The notes beneath the pieces were generated by a model. The model was not told the origin of the DNA and searched no databases. It worked only from the letters and a program-made list of their open reading frames with translations. From the NCBI GenBank assembly GCA_020849855.1, contig JADZFO010000009.1, forward strand, positions 6,648 through 70,647: a stretch of DNA of 64,000 bases, written 5' to 3'. Origin of the DNA: a bacterium (lineage in GTDB: Bacteria; 4484-113; JAFGCY01). This document shows positions 55,208 to 63,090 of this stretch, in pieces. The translations under genes were made by a program, and so were the position numbers. Position 1 is the first letter of the stretch. The number at the start of each line of letters is the position of its first letter.

Positions 55208-55582
55208 ATGCTGCTTGGCGAGCTGAGCGAGATAATCGTCCATGTGAACGACATGCAGGCCATGGTGAGCTTCTATCGCGACAAGCTCGGCCTGAGCATC
55301 ATCTGGCCCGCGGATAAGGACGACTACAGTCAGGAGTTCTGGGTCACCTTCAGTACCGGCGTCTGCACCCTGGCCCTGCATGGCGGGGGGCGCGAGCCGC
55401 GTGTCGCCGGCGAGACACGCTATGGCTTCAGCGTCGCCGATGCGGCTGCGACCCGGGACTGGCTGCTGGCCCAGGGCGTGAAGTGCGGTGAGCAGCGCAG
55501 CCCGGCGCCGGGGGTGCAGGTCGTCGACTTCTGGGACATCGAGGGCAACATGCTCTTTGTTGAGCAGAGGGGCCAGCCCTAG
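55208..55582 (+). CDS. VOC/glyoxalase superfamily protein
   Basis: The 124-aa protein has the single VOC fold: LSEIIVHVNDMQAMVSFYRDKLGL, WVTFSTGVCTLALHGGG and FSVADAAATRDWLLAQGVKC...VVDFWDIEGNMLFVEQ. The His and Glu metal ligands of the superfamily can be matched (IIVHV, NMLFVEQ), so it may be an isomerase, dioxygenase or antibiotic-binding protein. GGAGG lies 6 nt before the ATG, and TATACT (55183-55188) gives it its own promoter after the ArsR gene. Confidence 0.88.
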   Translation: MLLGELSEIIVHVNDMQAMVSFYRDKLGLSIIWPADKDDYSQEFWVTFSTGVCTLALHGGGREPRVAGETRYGFSVADAAATRDWLLAQGVKCGEQRSPAPGVQVVDFWDIEGNMLFVEQRGQP

Positions 55583-55693
55583 GGGCGCATGGTTATGCGC
55601 CCTTCTTTCAGAACCGTGGGCGCACATCCGTGCGCCCCTACAACCGGCCTGCACATCCGTGCGGCCCTACAACCGGCCTGCACATGTGCGGCA
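55583..55693. repeat. Palindromic elements between VOC gene and Xer recombinase
   Basis: GGGGCGCATGGTTATGCGCCC at 55582, GGGCGCACATCCGTGCGCCC-CTAC, then a direct repeat of ~33 bp with GCACATCCGTGCGGCCCTAC and AACCGGCCT linkers. The last unit (TGCACATGTGC) is next to the TAG stop codon of the recombinase. Confidence 0.8.
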
Positions 55694-56758
55694 CTAGGCC
55701 AGCGGGTGGGTCTTGTCATAGACGGCCCGCAGGCGGCTCCTTTCAATGTGCGTATAGACCTGGGTGGTGCTCAGCGCGCTGTGGCCCAGCAGCTCCTGCA
55801 CCAGGCGAAGGTCGGCGCCATGGGCCAGCATGTGGCTGGCGCAGCTGTGGCGGAAGGTGTGCGGGCTGACTTTGCCCTTGACCCCCGCAGCTGCGGCATA
55901 GGCCTTGATCAGCCTGAAGACCTGGCTGCGGCTGATCGGCCCTCTGCGGCTGAGGAAGACCTCGTCGTGGATCGCGCTGCGCGGACAGAGCACGGCGCGG
56001 CCTGCGTCAAGCCAGCGCTGCAGGGCCTCGATGGCCGGGCCGCCCAGGGGCACGAGGCGCTGCTTTGAGCCCTTGCCGCTGACCAGCGCGAAGCCCTCGC
56101 CAAGGTGCAGGTCCTGCAACCGCAGGCCGGTCAGTTCACTGACCCGCATGCCGGAGGCATACAGAACTTCCAGCATGGCCCGGTCGCGCAGGCCGGCCGC
56201 CGCCGGCAGGCCAGCCGGGGCATGGGCATCACTGGCGCCTTCATCGCCTTCCGCGCCGGCAGGCTGCCCCCCGGCGGCGGCGAGGATCGCCAGCACATCC
56301 TCCTCGCTCAGGGCGTGGGGCAGGTACATGGCCCGCGGCGAGCTGAGCTCCCGCGGCACCGGGTCGCTGTCCAGGTAGCGGTACTCCATGGCCCAGGCGA
56401 CAAAGGCCCGCAGTGCCGAGAGCTTGCGGGCCCTGCTGCGGGCGCTCATGCCGCGCTCAGCCAGGGCCAGGGTCCAGCGCAGGACGGACTCGCGGTCGAG
56501 TGCCTGCAGAGGCGGGTCTTGTCCCGCCTGCTTTGTAGTGGCCGGTCCTGACCGGCCTGCCTCCGCAATGGAGGGGGGCGAGTCAAGACTCGCCCCTACA
56601 GGGTCCTGGCTATCAGGGACGACGGTCCCAGCGGGATTCCAGGCTAGCTCGGCGAACTGCAGCAGGTCGCGGCGATAGGCTTCGACGCTCAGCCGGGCCC
56701 GGCCGCGGGCGCTGAACATGTGCGCACAGAAGAGCTCTACTGCCTCGATGTACTGCAT
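55694..56758 (-). CDS. Tyrosine recombinase XerC/XerD with in-frame palindrome insertion
   Basis: The 354-aa recombinase has an N-terminal core-binding domain (SARGRARLSVEAYRRDLLQFAELAW, then LDRESVLRWTLALAERGMSARSRARKLSALRAFVAWAM) and the catalytic set: Arg in LYASGMRVSELTGL, Lys in SGKGSKQRLVPL, HTFRHSCASHML and LLGHSALSTTQVYTHI with the nucleophilic Tyr. Residues ~41-85 between the first two helices are inserted and are encoded by three to four palindromes (56511-56596). A second extra loop (GQPAGAEGDEGASDAHAPA) is Ala/Gly-rich. ATG 56758 has GAGG upstream and lies 28 nt after the end of the preceding gene. The TAG stop borders another palindrome. Confidence 0.9.
   Translation of the reverse strand: MQYIEAVELFCAHMFSARGRARLSVEAYRRDLLQFAELAWNPAGTVVPDSQDPVGASLDSPPSIAEAGRSGPATTKQAGQDPPLQALDRESVLRWTLALAERGMSARSRARKLSALRAFVAWAMEYRYLDSDPVPRELSSPRAMYLPHALSEEDVLAILAAAGGQPAGAEGDEGASDAHAPAGLPAAAGLRDRAMLEVLYASGMRVSELTGLRLQDLHLGEGFALVSGKGSKQRLVPLGGPAIEALQRWLDAGRAVLCPRSAIHDEVFLSRRGPISRSQVFRLIKAYAAAAGVKGKVSPHTFRHSCASHMLAHGADLRLVQELLGHSALSTTQVYTHIERSRLRAVYDKTHPLA
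56511..56596. repeat. Palindrome array inside the Xer recombinase gene
   Basis: GGCGGGTCTTGTCCCGCC, then GTAGTGGCCGGTCCTGACCGGCC, CCTCCGCAATGGAGG and GGGGCGAGTCAAGACTCGCCCC-TAC, all in the coding frame. The same CGGGTCAAGACCCG arm family is found at 18662. Confidence 0.85.
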
Positions 56759-56786
56759 CAAGCCTCGCTGTGGACTATAAGCCAGG

Positions 56787-57431
56787 TCATCCGCCGCTCC
56801 CTGCATCAGGCCGCTTGTCACCCCGGCCCTGCCAGTAGTCACAGAAGTAGTGGTACAGCGCCAGGAAGCGCGGCCACTGCCGGCGGATCAGGATGCTGTT
56901 CCAGACGCTGTAGGCCGCGCTGAGCAGGGCGGCGCCAAAGAGCAGCGCCACCGGCCAGAGCGCGCCCTCAAAGCGGGCGTTGAAGTAGAGGCCGCAGGCC
57001 ACCAGTGCCAGCGCCGTGAACAGCACAGGCAGCCCGAGCATGGCCTTCAGCAGCGGCGCGGTCTGCAGGCGCTCGGCCGGCAGCTCGCGGCTGAGGCCGA
57101 GGTACCAGTCCAGGTAGAGCCCCAGCAGAAAGAGCCGCATTCCATAGTCCAGCTTCAGATACCGCAGGGCCAGGTTCCGCCAGAGCCCCTGAAGCCGGGG
57201 GCGGATGTCCTCGATGCTCTCCGGGCTGGCCATGATGACCCGCGCCAGGTCGCTGGCCTCCAGGGCCCGCCGCAGCTCCAGGCGCTGCGGCTCATCCGGC
57301 CGGTCCAGCAGAGGCCAGGTGACGCCGAAGCGGCCGCGGACCCGGGGGATCATGACCCACAAAAGCCGCGCCACCCGGGCCGCGGCGGGGTCGGCGATCT
57401 CGTTCCAGCGCTCAGTTGGTCTGGCGGACAT
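56787..57431 (-). CDS. Two-TM membrane protein, family member 1
   Basis: The 214-aa product belongs to a paralogous family with the proteins at 60780, 62350 and 63087. It shares a helical N-terminal part with RLELRRALEASDLARVIMASP, a segment before the first TM (MRLFLLGLYLDWYLGL; W-Y-L is shared by all), two TM helices (LPVLFTALALVACGLYF, PVALLFGAALLSAAYSVW) and a final aromatic helix (FLALYHYFCDYWQG). No known domain is recognised. TAGTCT lies 6 nt before the ATG (leaderless). The Xer gene follows on the same strand. Confidence 0.65.
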   Translation of the reverse strand: MSARPTERWNEIADPAAARVARLLWVMIPRVRGRFGVTWPLLDRPDEPQRLELRRALEASDLARVIMASPESIEDIRPRLQGLWRNLALRYLKLDYGMRLFLLGLYLDWYLGLSRELPAERLQTAPLLKAMLGLPVLFTALALVACGLYFNARFEGALWPVALLFGAALLSAAYSVWNSILIRRQWPRFLALYHYFCDYWQGRGDKRPDAGSGG

Positions 57432-57437
57432 GCTTGC

Positions 57438-57443
57438 AGACTA
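57438..57443 (-). promoter_or_regulatory. -10 box of two-TM family member 1, leaderless arrangement
   Basis: Minus strand TAGTCT, 6 nt (GCAAGC), ATG at 57431. Confidence 0.45.
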
Positions 57444-57545
57444 TGGACTTACCAGTCCATTTGTCGAAAGGACTGTACACCAGAGGCAAGCTTCGCCGCG
57501 AGTAGTGTCAATGGCTCTGGCAGGCACTGGGCCTCAAGGATCCTA

Positions 57546-58256
57546 CTAAAAGAACAAGCCCCAGGAAGTGTTTCCCGAATCATCCACGACAAAAACGTTG
57601 GAGACGGCATCGGGGCTATCCCGGTGGATAAGCTTGAGGTCATTCGGGCTACCGTCTCCCGCAAATCTGCTGCCAGTAAGTGGGTTCAGAGAATTGGCGT
57701 CAATGGGGAACAGCCCTGAGGACACGAGTTCCTGCCAGGTCGCGGGCAAGTCTCCGTGCACATGCGAGTAGAACATCATGGAGCGGTTGCAGAGGTTTGC
57801 AATCGAAAGTTGCGTAAGCCGGCCCGTGCTGCCCAGCGCCTCCTGGTACTGCTCGCCTTCGATATCCTCAAAGAGCTCTGCATAGGTGCCGGGGTTCTCG
57901 ATGGCGGTAATCTCGGTCTTGCGCAGCGTGCCAGTGTCGATGAGCTTAGCTATCGATGCGTTCGCGCCGTTGTTCGAGACAACATACTGGATGTCAAAAG
58001 GATGGTCGAGCGAGCCGTCGTCAGGATTGACCGGCAGGCCGAATACGGTCCTAAGGGGCACCTGGACAAGTTTTGCATCGGTCACCGCCTGCCAGGATGT
58101 GGGCCAATGGCCGAAGATGCGGTAGTACTCCTGCGCCCCGGAGCGAACCCAGACATCGGCAAGGTCAATCCCGCCAAACAGAGGTTCCGCGGCATGCGGC
58201 GCGAAGGGCATTGAAAGGGTGATGAGAATACCCAGTAGAACCAGAGTTGCCTTCAT
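57546..58256 (-). CDS. Secreted protein with two pseudopilin-like repeats
   Basis: The 236-aa product has a signal peptide (MKATLVLLGILITLSMPFAPHAA). Two copies of a GspG-like pattern follow: LADVWVRSGAQEYYRIFGHWPTSWQAVTDAKLVQVPLR...NPDDGSLDHPFDIQYVV, and LCNRSMMFYSHVHGDLPATWQELVSSGLFPIDANSLNPLTG. The helix-GxxPxxWxxLxxxxL order is that of the pseudopilin C-terminal domain, but no prepilin N-terminus exists. AAGGAG is 6 nt before ATG 58256. It forms an operon with the Cys-rich gene 17 nt upstream. Confidence 0.6.
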   Translation of the reverse strand: MKATLVLLGILITLSMPFAPHAAEPLFGGIDLADVWVRSGAQEYYRIFGHWPTSWQAVTDAKLVQVPLRTVFGLPVNPDDGSLDHPFDIQYVVSNNGANASIAKLIDTGTLRKTEITAIENPGTYAELFEDIEGEQYQEALGSTGRLTQLSIANLCNRSMMFYSHVHGDLPATWQELVSSGLFPIDANSLNPLTGSRFAGDGSPNDLKLIHRDSPDAVSNVFVVDDSGNTSWGLFF

Positions 58257-58273
58257 GTTGTTCTCCTTACAAA

Positions 58274-58678
58274 TTAATGACCTGGTAAGCCGTTGCAATG
58301 CGGACACGGACAACTGACAGTTTGGGGTTGAGGCACGTTGCCTCCCCAAGCGCCTGGGCAAGAAGTGCCGTATAAGTACTGCCAACCGACGACACCACCT
58401 GAAGGAATTGCTGGCGGCGCAGGATTGTCACAATCCTCAATCGGACAAGTGACACAGTTAATCCTGCACCACTCATAGTGCAACTCCACCCATGCCGTGC
58501 CACCCCCGCTGCACAGCACGAGAATCGGAACGTAGCTGTCGCTCTGCTTCCCAGCAATATGGTAGTAGGCGCAGTAATTGTCGCAACTGCCAATATATGC
58601 CTCAGCACAGTACTCAGCCCGTGCGGGAAGTGCAAGTAGCAAACACACTACGACACTCCAAAGGAATACTCTAATCAT
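58274..58678 (-). CDS. Cysteine-rich secreted protein
   Basis: The 134-aa product has a signal peptide (IRVFLWSVVVCLLLALPARA). The mature chain carries about 12 cysteines (CAEAYIGSCDNYCAYYH, WCRINCVTCPIEDCDNP, TSCPGAWGG, SCPCPHCNGL), so it is probably disulfide-rich. No family recognised. ATG 58678 is used; GTG 58687 is possible. It is the first gene of a two-gene transcript with the pseudopilin-like protein. Its promoter contains an (AT)n run, which could vary expression. Confidence 0.65.
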   Translation of the reverse strand: MIRVFLWSVVVCLLLALPARAEYCAEAYIGSCDNYCAYYHIAGKQSDSYVPILVLCSGGGTAWVELHYEWCRINCVTCPIEDCDNPAPPAIPSGGVVGWQYLYGTSCPGAWGGNVPQPQTVSCPCPHCNGLPGH

Positions 58679-58709
58679 CAGGATCACCCCACCTTAGAAT
58701 CCTGCCGAT

Positions 58710-58738
58710 CATATATATATATATACATATAAAGTCAA
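58710..58738 (-). promoter_or_regulatory. Promoter with (AT)7 repeat in its spacer
   Basis: Minus strand TTGACT (58733-58738), 17-nt spacer, TATATG (58710-58715). A run of seven AT units (58711-58724) spans the spacer and the -10 box, so a change in repeat number would change the spacing. Confidence 0.6.
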
Positions 58739-58814
58739 GCGCTGTACCTGAGAAATTTCAAGCTTCCAAGGGCCCGCCGCGCCAGCGGCCCGGAAACTGC
58801 CGCGCGGCCATTGA

Positions 58815-58834
58815 CTCCGGCCAGCGGGCCGGAG
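58815..58834. repeat. Palindrome abutting the GuaB3 stop codon
   Basis: CTCCGGCC-AGCG-GGCCGGAG directly adjoins the TAG stop codon of the IMP dehydrogenase gene. Confidence 0.7.
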
Positions 58835-59995
58835 CTACTTGCCCATCCCGACCTGCTGGCTGAGCTGCAGGGCCTTGCCCTCGGTCATGAAGCTCAGGGA
58901 GAAGGCGAGCTGGGTGTTGTGGAACTCGCGGATGTTCGCCGCGCCGCAGAGGCCCATCGCGGAGCGGATCGCACCGACGAGGTTCTGGGTGCCGTCGGTG
59001 ACCTTACTGGGCCCGAAGAGCACCTGCTGCAGCGGCACCGAGACATTGCTCTTGACGCGGGTGCCGCGGGGCAGGTTGGGGTCCGGCGTGGCCATGCCCC
59101 AGTGGTAGGGCGCGGCGGGGCTCTCCGGGCAGCCGGCGAAGATGCTGCCAGTCATGATGGCGTCGCCGCCGGCGGCCAGAGCCTTGCAGATCTCGCCGCC
59201 CTTGCGCATGCCGCCATCGGTGATGATCAGGGCATAGCGGCCACTGGCCTTGAAGTAGTCATCCCTTGCATCGGCGCAGTCGGCGGTGGCGGTGATCTGC
59301 GGCACGCCGACGCCGGTGACGCCGCGGGTGGTGCAGGCCTGGCCGGGGCCGACGCCGACAAAGAGGCCCGCCGCTCCGGCTTCCAGCAGGGCGTAGGAGA
59401 CCTCATATTCACTTACGTTGCCGACCAGCACCGGGATGGAGATGCTCTTGATCAGATCAGCGATAACCAGGGTGCTGCCCTTGGATGAACGGTGCCGGGC
59501 AGAGGTGACCGTGCTCTGGACGCAGAGCACATCCGGCTTCGCCGCGAAGGTCGCTTCGCCATAGCGGATGACGCCCAGCGGGGTCAGGGAGACGGCGCAC
59601 TTGTGGCCGCCCTCCTTGATCTCCTCGATGCGCCGGGCGATCAGCTCCGGCTTGACCGGCTCCTGATAGACGCGCTGGAAGATCGCGGTGGCCTGGTCGT
59701 TGTCGGCGGCCACGATCTCGTCGAGGATGCTCTGGTACTCCTCATAGCGGGTGTAGATGCCCTCGAGGTTCAGAACGCCAAGGCCGCCGTACTCGCTGAA
59801 GAGGCGGGCGATCTTCACGTCCACCACGCCGTCCATCGCCGCCGCCATGATCGGCAGCTCGTACTTGTGGCCGGCGAGTTCATAGGAAACGTCGGTGTCG
59901 GCCGGGTCGATGGTGGACATGCTGGGCACCAGGGAGACGTCGTTGAAACCCAGAGCCAGCTTGATCCTGCGGTTCTTGGACAGGGCGAATTCCAT
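58835..59995 (-). CDS. IMP dehydrogenase, GuaB3 type (no CBS domains)
   Basis: The 386-aa protein is a TIM-barrel IMP dehydrogenase/GMP reductase family member of the GuaB3 group, which lacks the CBS pair of Gua[22 protein letters not shown] opens the barrel. The catalytic loop is [21 protein letters not shown] with the active Cys. [32 protein letters not shown] is the phosphate-binding region. GuaB3 proteins occur in actinobacteria and cyanobacteria; whether they oxidise IMP or reduce GMP differs between lineages. GAGAGGAAG precedes the ATG. The promoter TATAAT is at 60033. Confidence 0.9.
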   Translation of the reverse strand: MEFALSKNRRIKLALGFNDVSLVPSMSTIDPADTDVSYELAGHKYELPIMAAAMDGVVDVKIARLFSEYGGLGVLNLEGIYTRYEEYQSILDEIVAADNDQATAIFQRVYQEPVKPELIARRIEEIKEGGHKCAVSLTPLGVIRYGEATFAAKPDVLCVQSTVTSARHRSSKGSTLVIADLIKSISIPVLVGNVSEYEVSYALLEAGAAGLFVGVGPGQACTTRGVTGVGVPQITATADCADARDDYFKASGRYALIITDGGMRKGGEICKALAAGGDAIMTGSIFAGCPESPAAPYHWGMATPDPNLPRGTRVKSNVSVPLQQVLFGPSKVTDGTQNLVGAIRSAMGLCGAANIREFHNTQLAFSLSFMTEGKALQLSQQVGMGK

Positions 59996-60032
59996 TTAGT
60001 GCTTCCTCTCGAGGGGGCTAGTGAAGCCGGGG

Positions 60033-60038
60033 ATTATA
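60033..60038 (-). promoter_or_regulatory. -10 box of the GuaB3 gene
   Basis: Minus strand TATAAT, 37 nt before the ATG, with a ribosome-binding site between. Confidence 0.55.
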
Positions 60039-60149
60039 GCAGCGGCGCGCCGGCCCGGCGAGGCCGGGAAAAGGCCCGGCCGGCGCAGGGCTGCCGCGGC
60101 GCAAATACATGCACATTTCTGCAAGCATGAGATCGATTGACGGAGCGCG

Positions 60150-60330
60150 GATTTAACCTGGACTGCCCTCGCGCAACGTGAAATGGAAGATACAGCGCTG
60201 CTGCGCCGGGCGGCGCTTTTAACCTGCACCGCCCTTTTGCTGACTACGAAGGCTGTATTGCAGTCGCCGGACGGGAGAGATTTAACCTGCGGCGCCGATT
60301 TTGTGCCTACGAAGGCCGTTTTGCATTTTT
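60150..60330. repeat. Iterated TTTAACCTG motif with ~65-bp spacing
   Basis: TTTAACCTG occurs at 60152, 60218 and 60281, with a related TTAACCTG at 60493. The first three intervals are 66 and 63 bp. Between them the word CTACGAAGGC(T/C)GT(A/T)TTGCA occurs twice (60244 and 60307). No coding potential is convincing. This lies in the 784-bp gap 59996-60779, which otherwise holds a MITE-like element (60541-60706) and a palindrome (60718-60742). Confidence 0.5.
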
Positions 60331-60540
60331 CATGGCGGAACTGTCGCGCGAAAACTCAAAGTGCAGCCCAAAGCCGGGGCCACAGGCCCATACCTGCAGA
60401 AAATTTCAAGGAGCCAGCCAGCCCGCCTGGACCTGCGCCAAAGCCGCAGCCGCATTCGGGTGGGTGCGATAGATACCACGCCAGCGCTGCGATTAACCTG
60501 CCCCCGCAGCGGCATTATCCAAAGTGAGCCAGGGGGGATG

Positions 60541-60706
60541 AGATCCACAGGGAGTTAACAGAGAAAACCGAGTTTCACAGAGTAAAGCAGGCTTAGGGTC
60601 AAGCGGAGGGGGACGGCCGAGGAGCAGCAAGCGCGGCTTGAAGAGCAGACCAAAAATACTGGTTCCCGGTGGAACTCTGTTCTCTCTGTTAACTCGGTGT
60701 GGATCT
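60541..60706. repeat. MITE-like element, copy 2
   Basis: The left end AGATCCACAGGGAGTTAACA and the right end, read on the other strand, AGATCCACACCGAGTTAACA, are inverted repeats. Both continue with GAGAAAACCGAGTT-type words. It is the same design as 15663-15860. Confidence 0.7.
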
Positions 60707-60717
60707 GAAACCGGGAC

Positions 60718-60742
60718 GGGCGCACGCTGTGCGCCCCTACAA
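60718..60742. repeat. Palindromic element (GGGCGCACGCTGTGCGCCC type)
   Basis: GGGCGCACGCTGTGCGCCC followed by CTACA, directly downstream of the MITE-like element and upstream of the next promoter. Confidence 0.8.
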
Positions 60743-60767
60743 GAGCGGAATGGGCACGCCTGTGGAG

Positions 60768-60773
60768 TAGACT
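60768..60773 (+). promoter_or_regulatory. -10 box of two-TM family member 2, leaderless arrangement
   Basis: TAGACT, 6 nt, then the second of two adjacent ATG codons (60780). Confidence 0.45.
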
Positions 60774-60779
60774 CTCATG

Positions 60780-61463
60780 ATGGAGTCGAAGCGGCTGGCC
60801 GCTGATCTGGCTAAGGTGAGTTCTCCCCTCGGGCGGCAGCTGCTGAAGCTGAGTTACGACCTGGCGACGGGAAGCGGTGAGAACGAGCCCATGCTCTATT
60901 CAGCGCCAACCGAGTATGGGCGCAGGGTCAGGCAGCAGCTGCGCGCTTCCGACCTGGCCGCGAGACTGGCCAGCCCGGACCTGTTGCCGGATCCGGGAGC
61001 TTATGCCCATCCGATGCTCCAGTCATTCTTCCGCGGGACCCGTCCAATTAGTTATGACACCTTGCTGGAGCGCCTGGTTGAGGACCTGGAGTGGTTTCTC
61101 AAGCCGCACAACAGCCCCCCGCTGCCGGCCAGTGTTGTCGCCAAGGTCTCTGCAACACTTGGCTCCACAACGCTCTATGGCTTGCTGGGAGGATCTCTTG
61201 CCGCATTACTGCTGGGCAAATGGTATGCAGTCCCCCTTGTGGCGATAGGCGGCCTGGCCCTGGTGTTGAATTACGTGATCATGTCCCGGCGGCAGATTGA
61301 CCCGGGCCGCAAGTACGAAGCGGCCATGGAGCTCTATATCTATCTGGCAGAGAGCTACAGCGACCCGCAGGAGGTCGAAGCTATGGTTGATGCTCTGAAC
61401 ACGGCAGAGCTTGAAGGCGCTGTGGTCACTGAAACCAGAGCACAGCCGCTGGAGAGCCGGTAG
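60780..61463 (+). CDS. Two-TM membrane protein, family member 2
   Basis: The 227-aa product shows the family pattern: YGRRVRQQLRASDLAARLASPDLLPDPG, ISYDTLLERLVEDLEWFLKP, two TM helices (TTLYGLLGGSLAALLLG, AVPLVAIGGLALVLNYVIM) and YEAAMELYIYLAESYSDPQEVEAM. LP-DP...W(F/Y)L and the ESYSD ending recur in the other members. No known domain. ATG 60780 is chosen from the 6-nt rule; ATG 60777 adds one residue. It is flanked on both sides by repeats. Confidence 0.65.
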   Translation: MESKRLAADLAKVSSPLGRQLLKLSYDLATGSGENEPMLYSAPTEYGRRVRQQLRASDLAARLASPDLLPDPGAYAHPMLQSFFRGTRPISYDTLLERLVEDLEWFLKPHNSPPLPASVVAKVSATLGSTTLYGLLGGSLAALLLGKWYAVPLVAIGGLALVLNYVIMSRRQIDPGRKYEAAMELYIYLAESYSDPQEVEAMVDALNTAELEGAVVTETRAQPLESR

Positions 61464-61469
61464 TCAGCT

Positions 61470-61618
61470 TGTCCCGGTGGAACTCGGTTTTCTCTGTTAA
61501 CTCGGTGTGGATCGAAAACCGGGACGGGCGCACGCTGTGCGCCCCTACTGAAACGGGGACGGGCGCACGCCGTGACGCCCCTACTGAAACCGGGACGGGC
61601 GCACGCTGTGCGCCCCTG
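61470..61618. repeat. MITE arm plus three tandem palindromic elements
   Basis: A single arm of the MITE-like repeat (CCCGGTGGAACTCGGTTTTC, TTAACTCGGTGTGGATCG) is followed by three ~34-bp units. Each is (CC)GGGACGGGCGCACGC-TGTGCGCCC-CTACTGAAA, the second with one changed arm. The last lies just before the TAG of the next gene. Confidence 0.85.
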
Positions 61619-61623
61619 CCGGG

Positions 61624-62199
61624 CTAGCGGGAGGCCAGCAGCTTCTCGCCGGACAGGCGGGCTTCTTCATAGTCGCCAAGGCCCAGCTCCAGGGGCTCGT
61701 TCCAGCGCGTGATGCGCATCTCCCAGCCGCCCGGGTAGCGCTCCTGGTCCAGCATAAAAAGGCCCAGCTCATACTCGCCGTCCGTGCTGCAGCCATAGAC
61801 GTGCTGGCCTTCCTTGCGCGGCTTTCCCTTGTAGTGTTTGAGGCCCTCGGCCCGCAGGCAGGCCCGGAAGTGGTTCTCCACGATGCTCCACTGCTCCTCG
61901 CAGCTGAAGCCCAGAGCCCAGAAGGTGCCGCCCTTGGCATGCGCGCGGTCGGGGGCCACAGCCGCGCCGTCGACATACATGTTGCCGGGGCCGAGCTTCT
62001 CCGAGGCGATGTTGAAGTGCAGGGGGGCGCCCTTCGAGCCGGGGGGCGCGGTGATGCCCGAGAGGGGCCAGGAAGGCGGATAGCTCACCGAGCCGCCGGG
62101 GCCATTGGCGCAGGCCGCCAGCAGTGCGCTGAGGGCCGCCAGCAGCAGCGGGGCGAGCGCCCGCGCACAGAGCCGCAATCCATGCAGCCTTGAAATCAT
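61624..62199 (-). CDS. Lipoprotein of unknown function
   Basis: The 191-aa product has a lipobox (LAALSALLAAC) and a short Gly/Pro linker. A ~150-residue domain follows, with strands (LHFNIASEKLGPGNMYVDGAAVAPDRAH), WALGFSCEEQWSIVENHFRACLRAEGLKHY and GEYELGLFMLDQERYPGGWEMRITRW. No family recognised. AGGAAGG is 5 nt before the ATG. Its TAG stop codon is 9 nt from a palindromic element. Confidence 0.65.
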   Translation of the reverse strand: MISRLHGLRLCARALAPLLLAALSALLAACANGPGGSVSYPPSWPLSGITAPPGSKGAPLHFNIASEKLGPGNMYVDGAAVAPDRAHAKGGTFWALGFSCEEQWSIVENHFRACLRAEGLKHYKGKPRKEGQHVYGCSTDGEYELGLFMLDQERYPGGWEMRITRWNEPLELGLGDYEEARLSGEKLLASR

Positions 62200-62349
62200 G
62201 TCAGCCTTCCTCTCGGGACTTCCTCGACAGACGGTGAAGCAGGCATGAAGCCCGCATAAGGATTATACGGTGCCGGAAGGGAAGTTGAAACAGGGCCGGA
62301 CAGGGGGGAGCTGAGCTGTTCCGGCGGGCTGCTAAATTCTCTGTACAGG

Positions 62350-63090
62350 ATGAGTTACTACCGGTGGCCTGAGCTGGACGCGGTGAGCTGCAGAAGCGCA
62401 CAGCAGGTGCTGACTGCGCTTTATTTCGGCGGCGGTTTCAGGATGCAGATCGACGGCGGCAACGCCGGGGCGCGCGACCTGCCGCAGCTTTACATGGAGC
62501 GCCCCAATCAGCGCATGCTGCGGCTGCGTGAAGAGCTGCAGCGTTCGGGCCTTGAGGTGATGCTGGCCGGCGGCGAAGGTGCGCTGCCGGACATCAGCGG
62601 TGGCTGCGATGAGCTGACCCGCGCCTGGCTGAGGCTGATCCGCCCGCGCAGCTATGAGCAGCTGGCACACCATCTGGCGCGGCACCTGGACTGGTATCTC
62701 GACCCGCAGCGCGTCGAGAAGGGCGGGCCGCTGGCCTATGGCCTGATAGCGGGCCTGAGCATCTGCGCGGCGATCCTGGCCGCGAGCTGCCTGATGATCC
62801 TGGGCCAGCCGGGGATAGGCATCTACATCCTGCTGCTGGTCAGCGCGGGAGCGCTGCTCTGGGCCCTTGTGGCCTCGATGCCAAACCCGCAGGAGCTGAT
62901 GGAGAACCGCTATGAGCTGTACCTCTTCCTGAAAGCCGCATACAGCGATCCGCCTGAAGGGCCGTCCGCTGAGCAGCCGGCGCTTGAGCAGCCGATCCGC
63001 AGCGCCGAGCTGGAAGGCAGCGAAGCGCAGCACAGTCCACAGGCGCGAGGCGGGCAGCCACGGGCCGCGACGACGGGGCAGGGGCCATGA
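62350..63090 (+). CDS. Two-TM membrane protein, family member 3
   Basis: The 246-aa product follows the family plan: RMLRLREELQRSGLEVMLAGGEGALPD, IRPRSYEQLAHHLARHLDWYLDP, TM helices (GLIAGLSICAAILAASCLMIL, GIYILLLVSAGALLWALVA) and YELYLFLKAAYSDPPEG. A Ser/Glu/Gly-rich tail follows. TAAATT lies 11 nt before the ATG. It overlaps member 4 by 4 nt (ATGA), so the two are co-translated and may form a hetero-oligomer. Confidence 0.65.
   Translation: MSYYRWPELDAVSCRSAQQVLTALYFGGGFRMQIDGGNAGARDLPQLYMERPNQRMLRLREELQRSGLEVMLAGGEGALPDISGGCDELTRAWLRLIRPRSYEQLAHHLARHLDWYLDPQRVEKGGPLAYGLIAGLSICAAILAASCLMILGQPGIGIYILLLVSAGALLWALVASMPNPQELMENRYELYLFLKAAYSDPPEGPSAEQPALEQPIRSAELEGSEAQHSPQARGGQPRAATTGQGP

Noticed and set aside
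60150-60330. Integron attC sites
   Set aside because: Some TTTAAC words match the RYYYAAC core, but no paired GTTRRRY partner or cassette genes are found, and no integrase.
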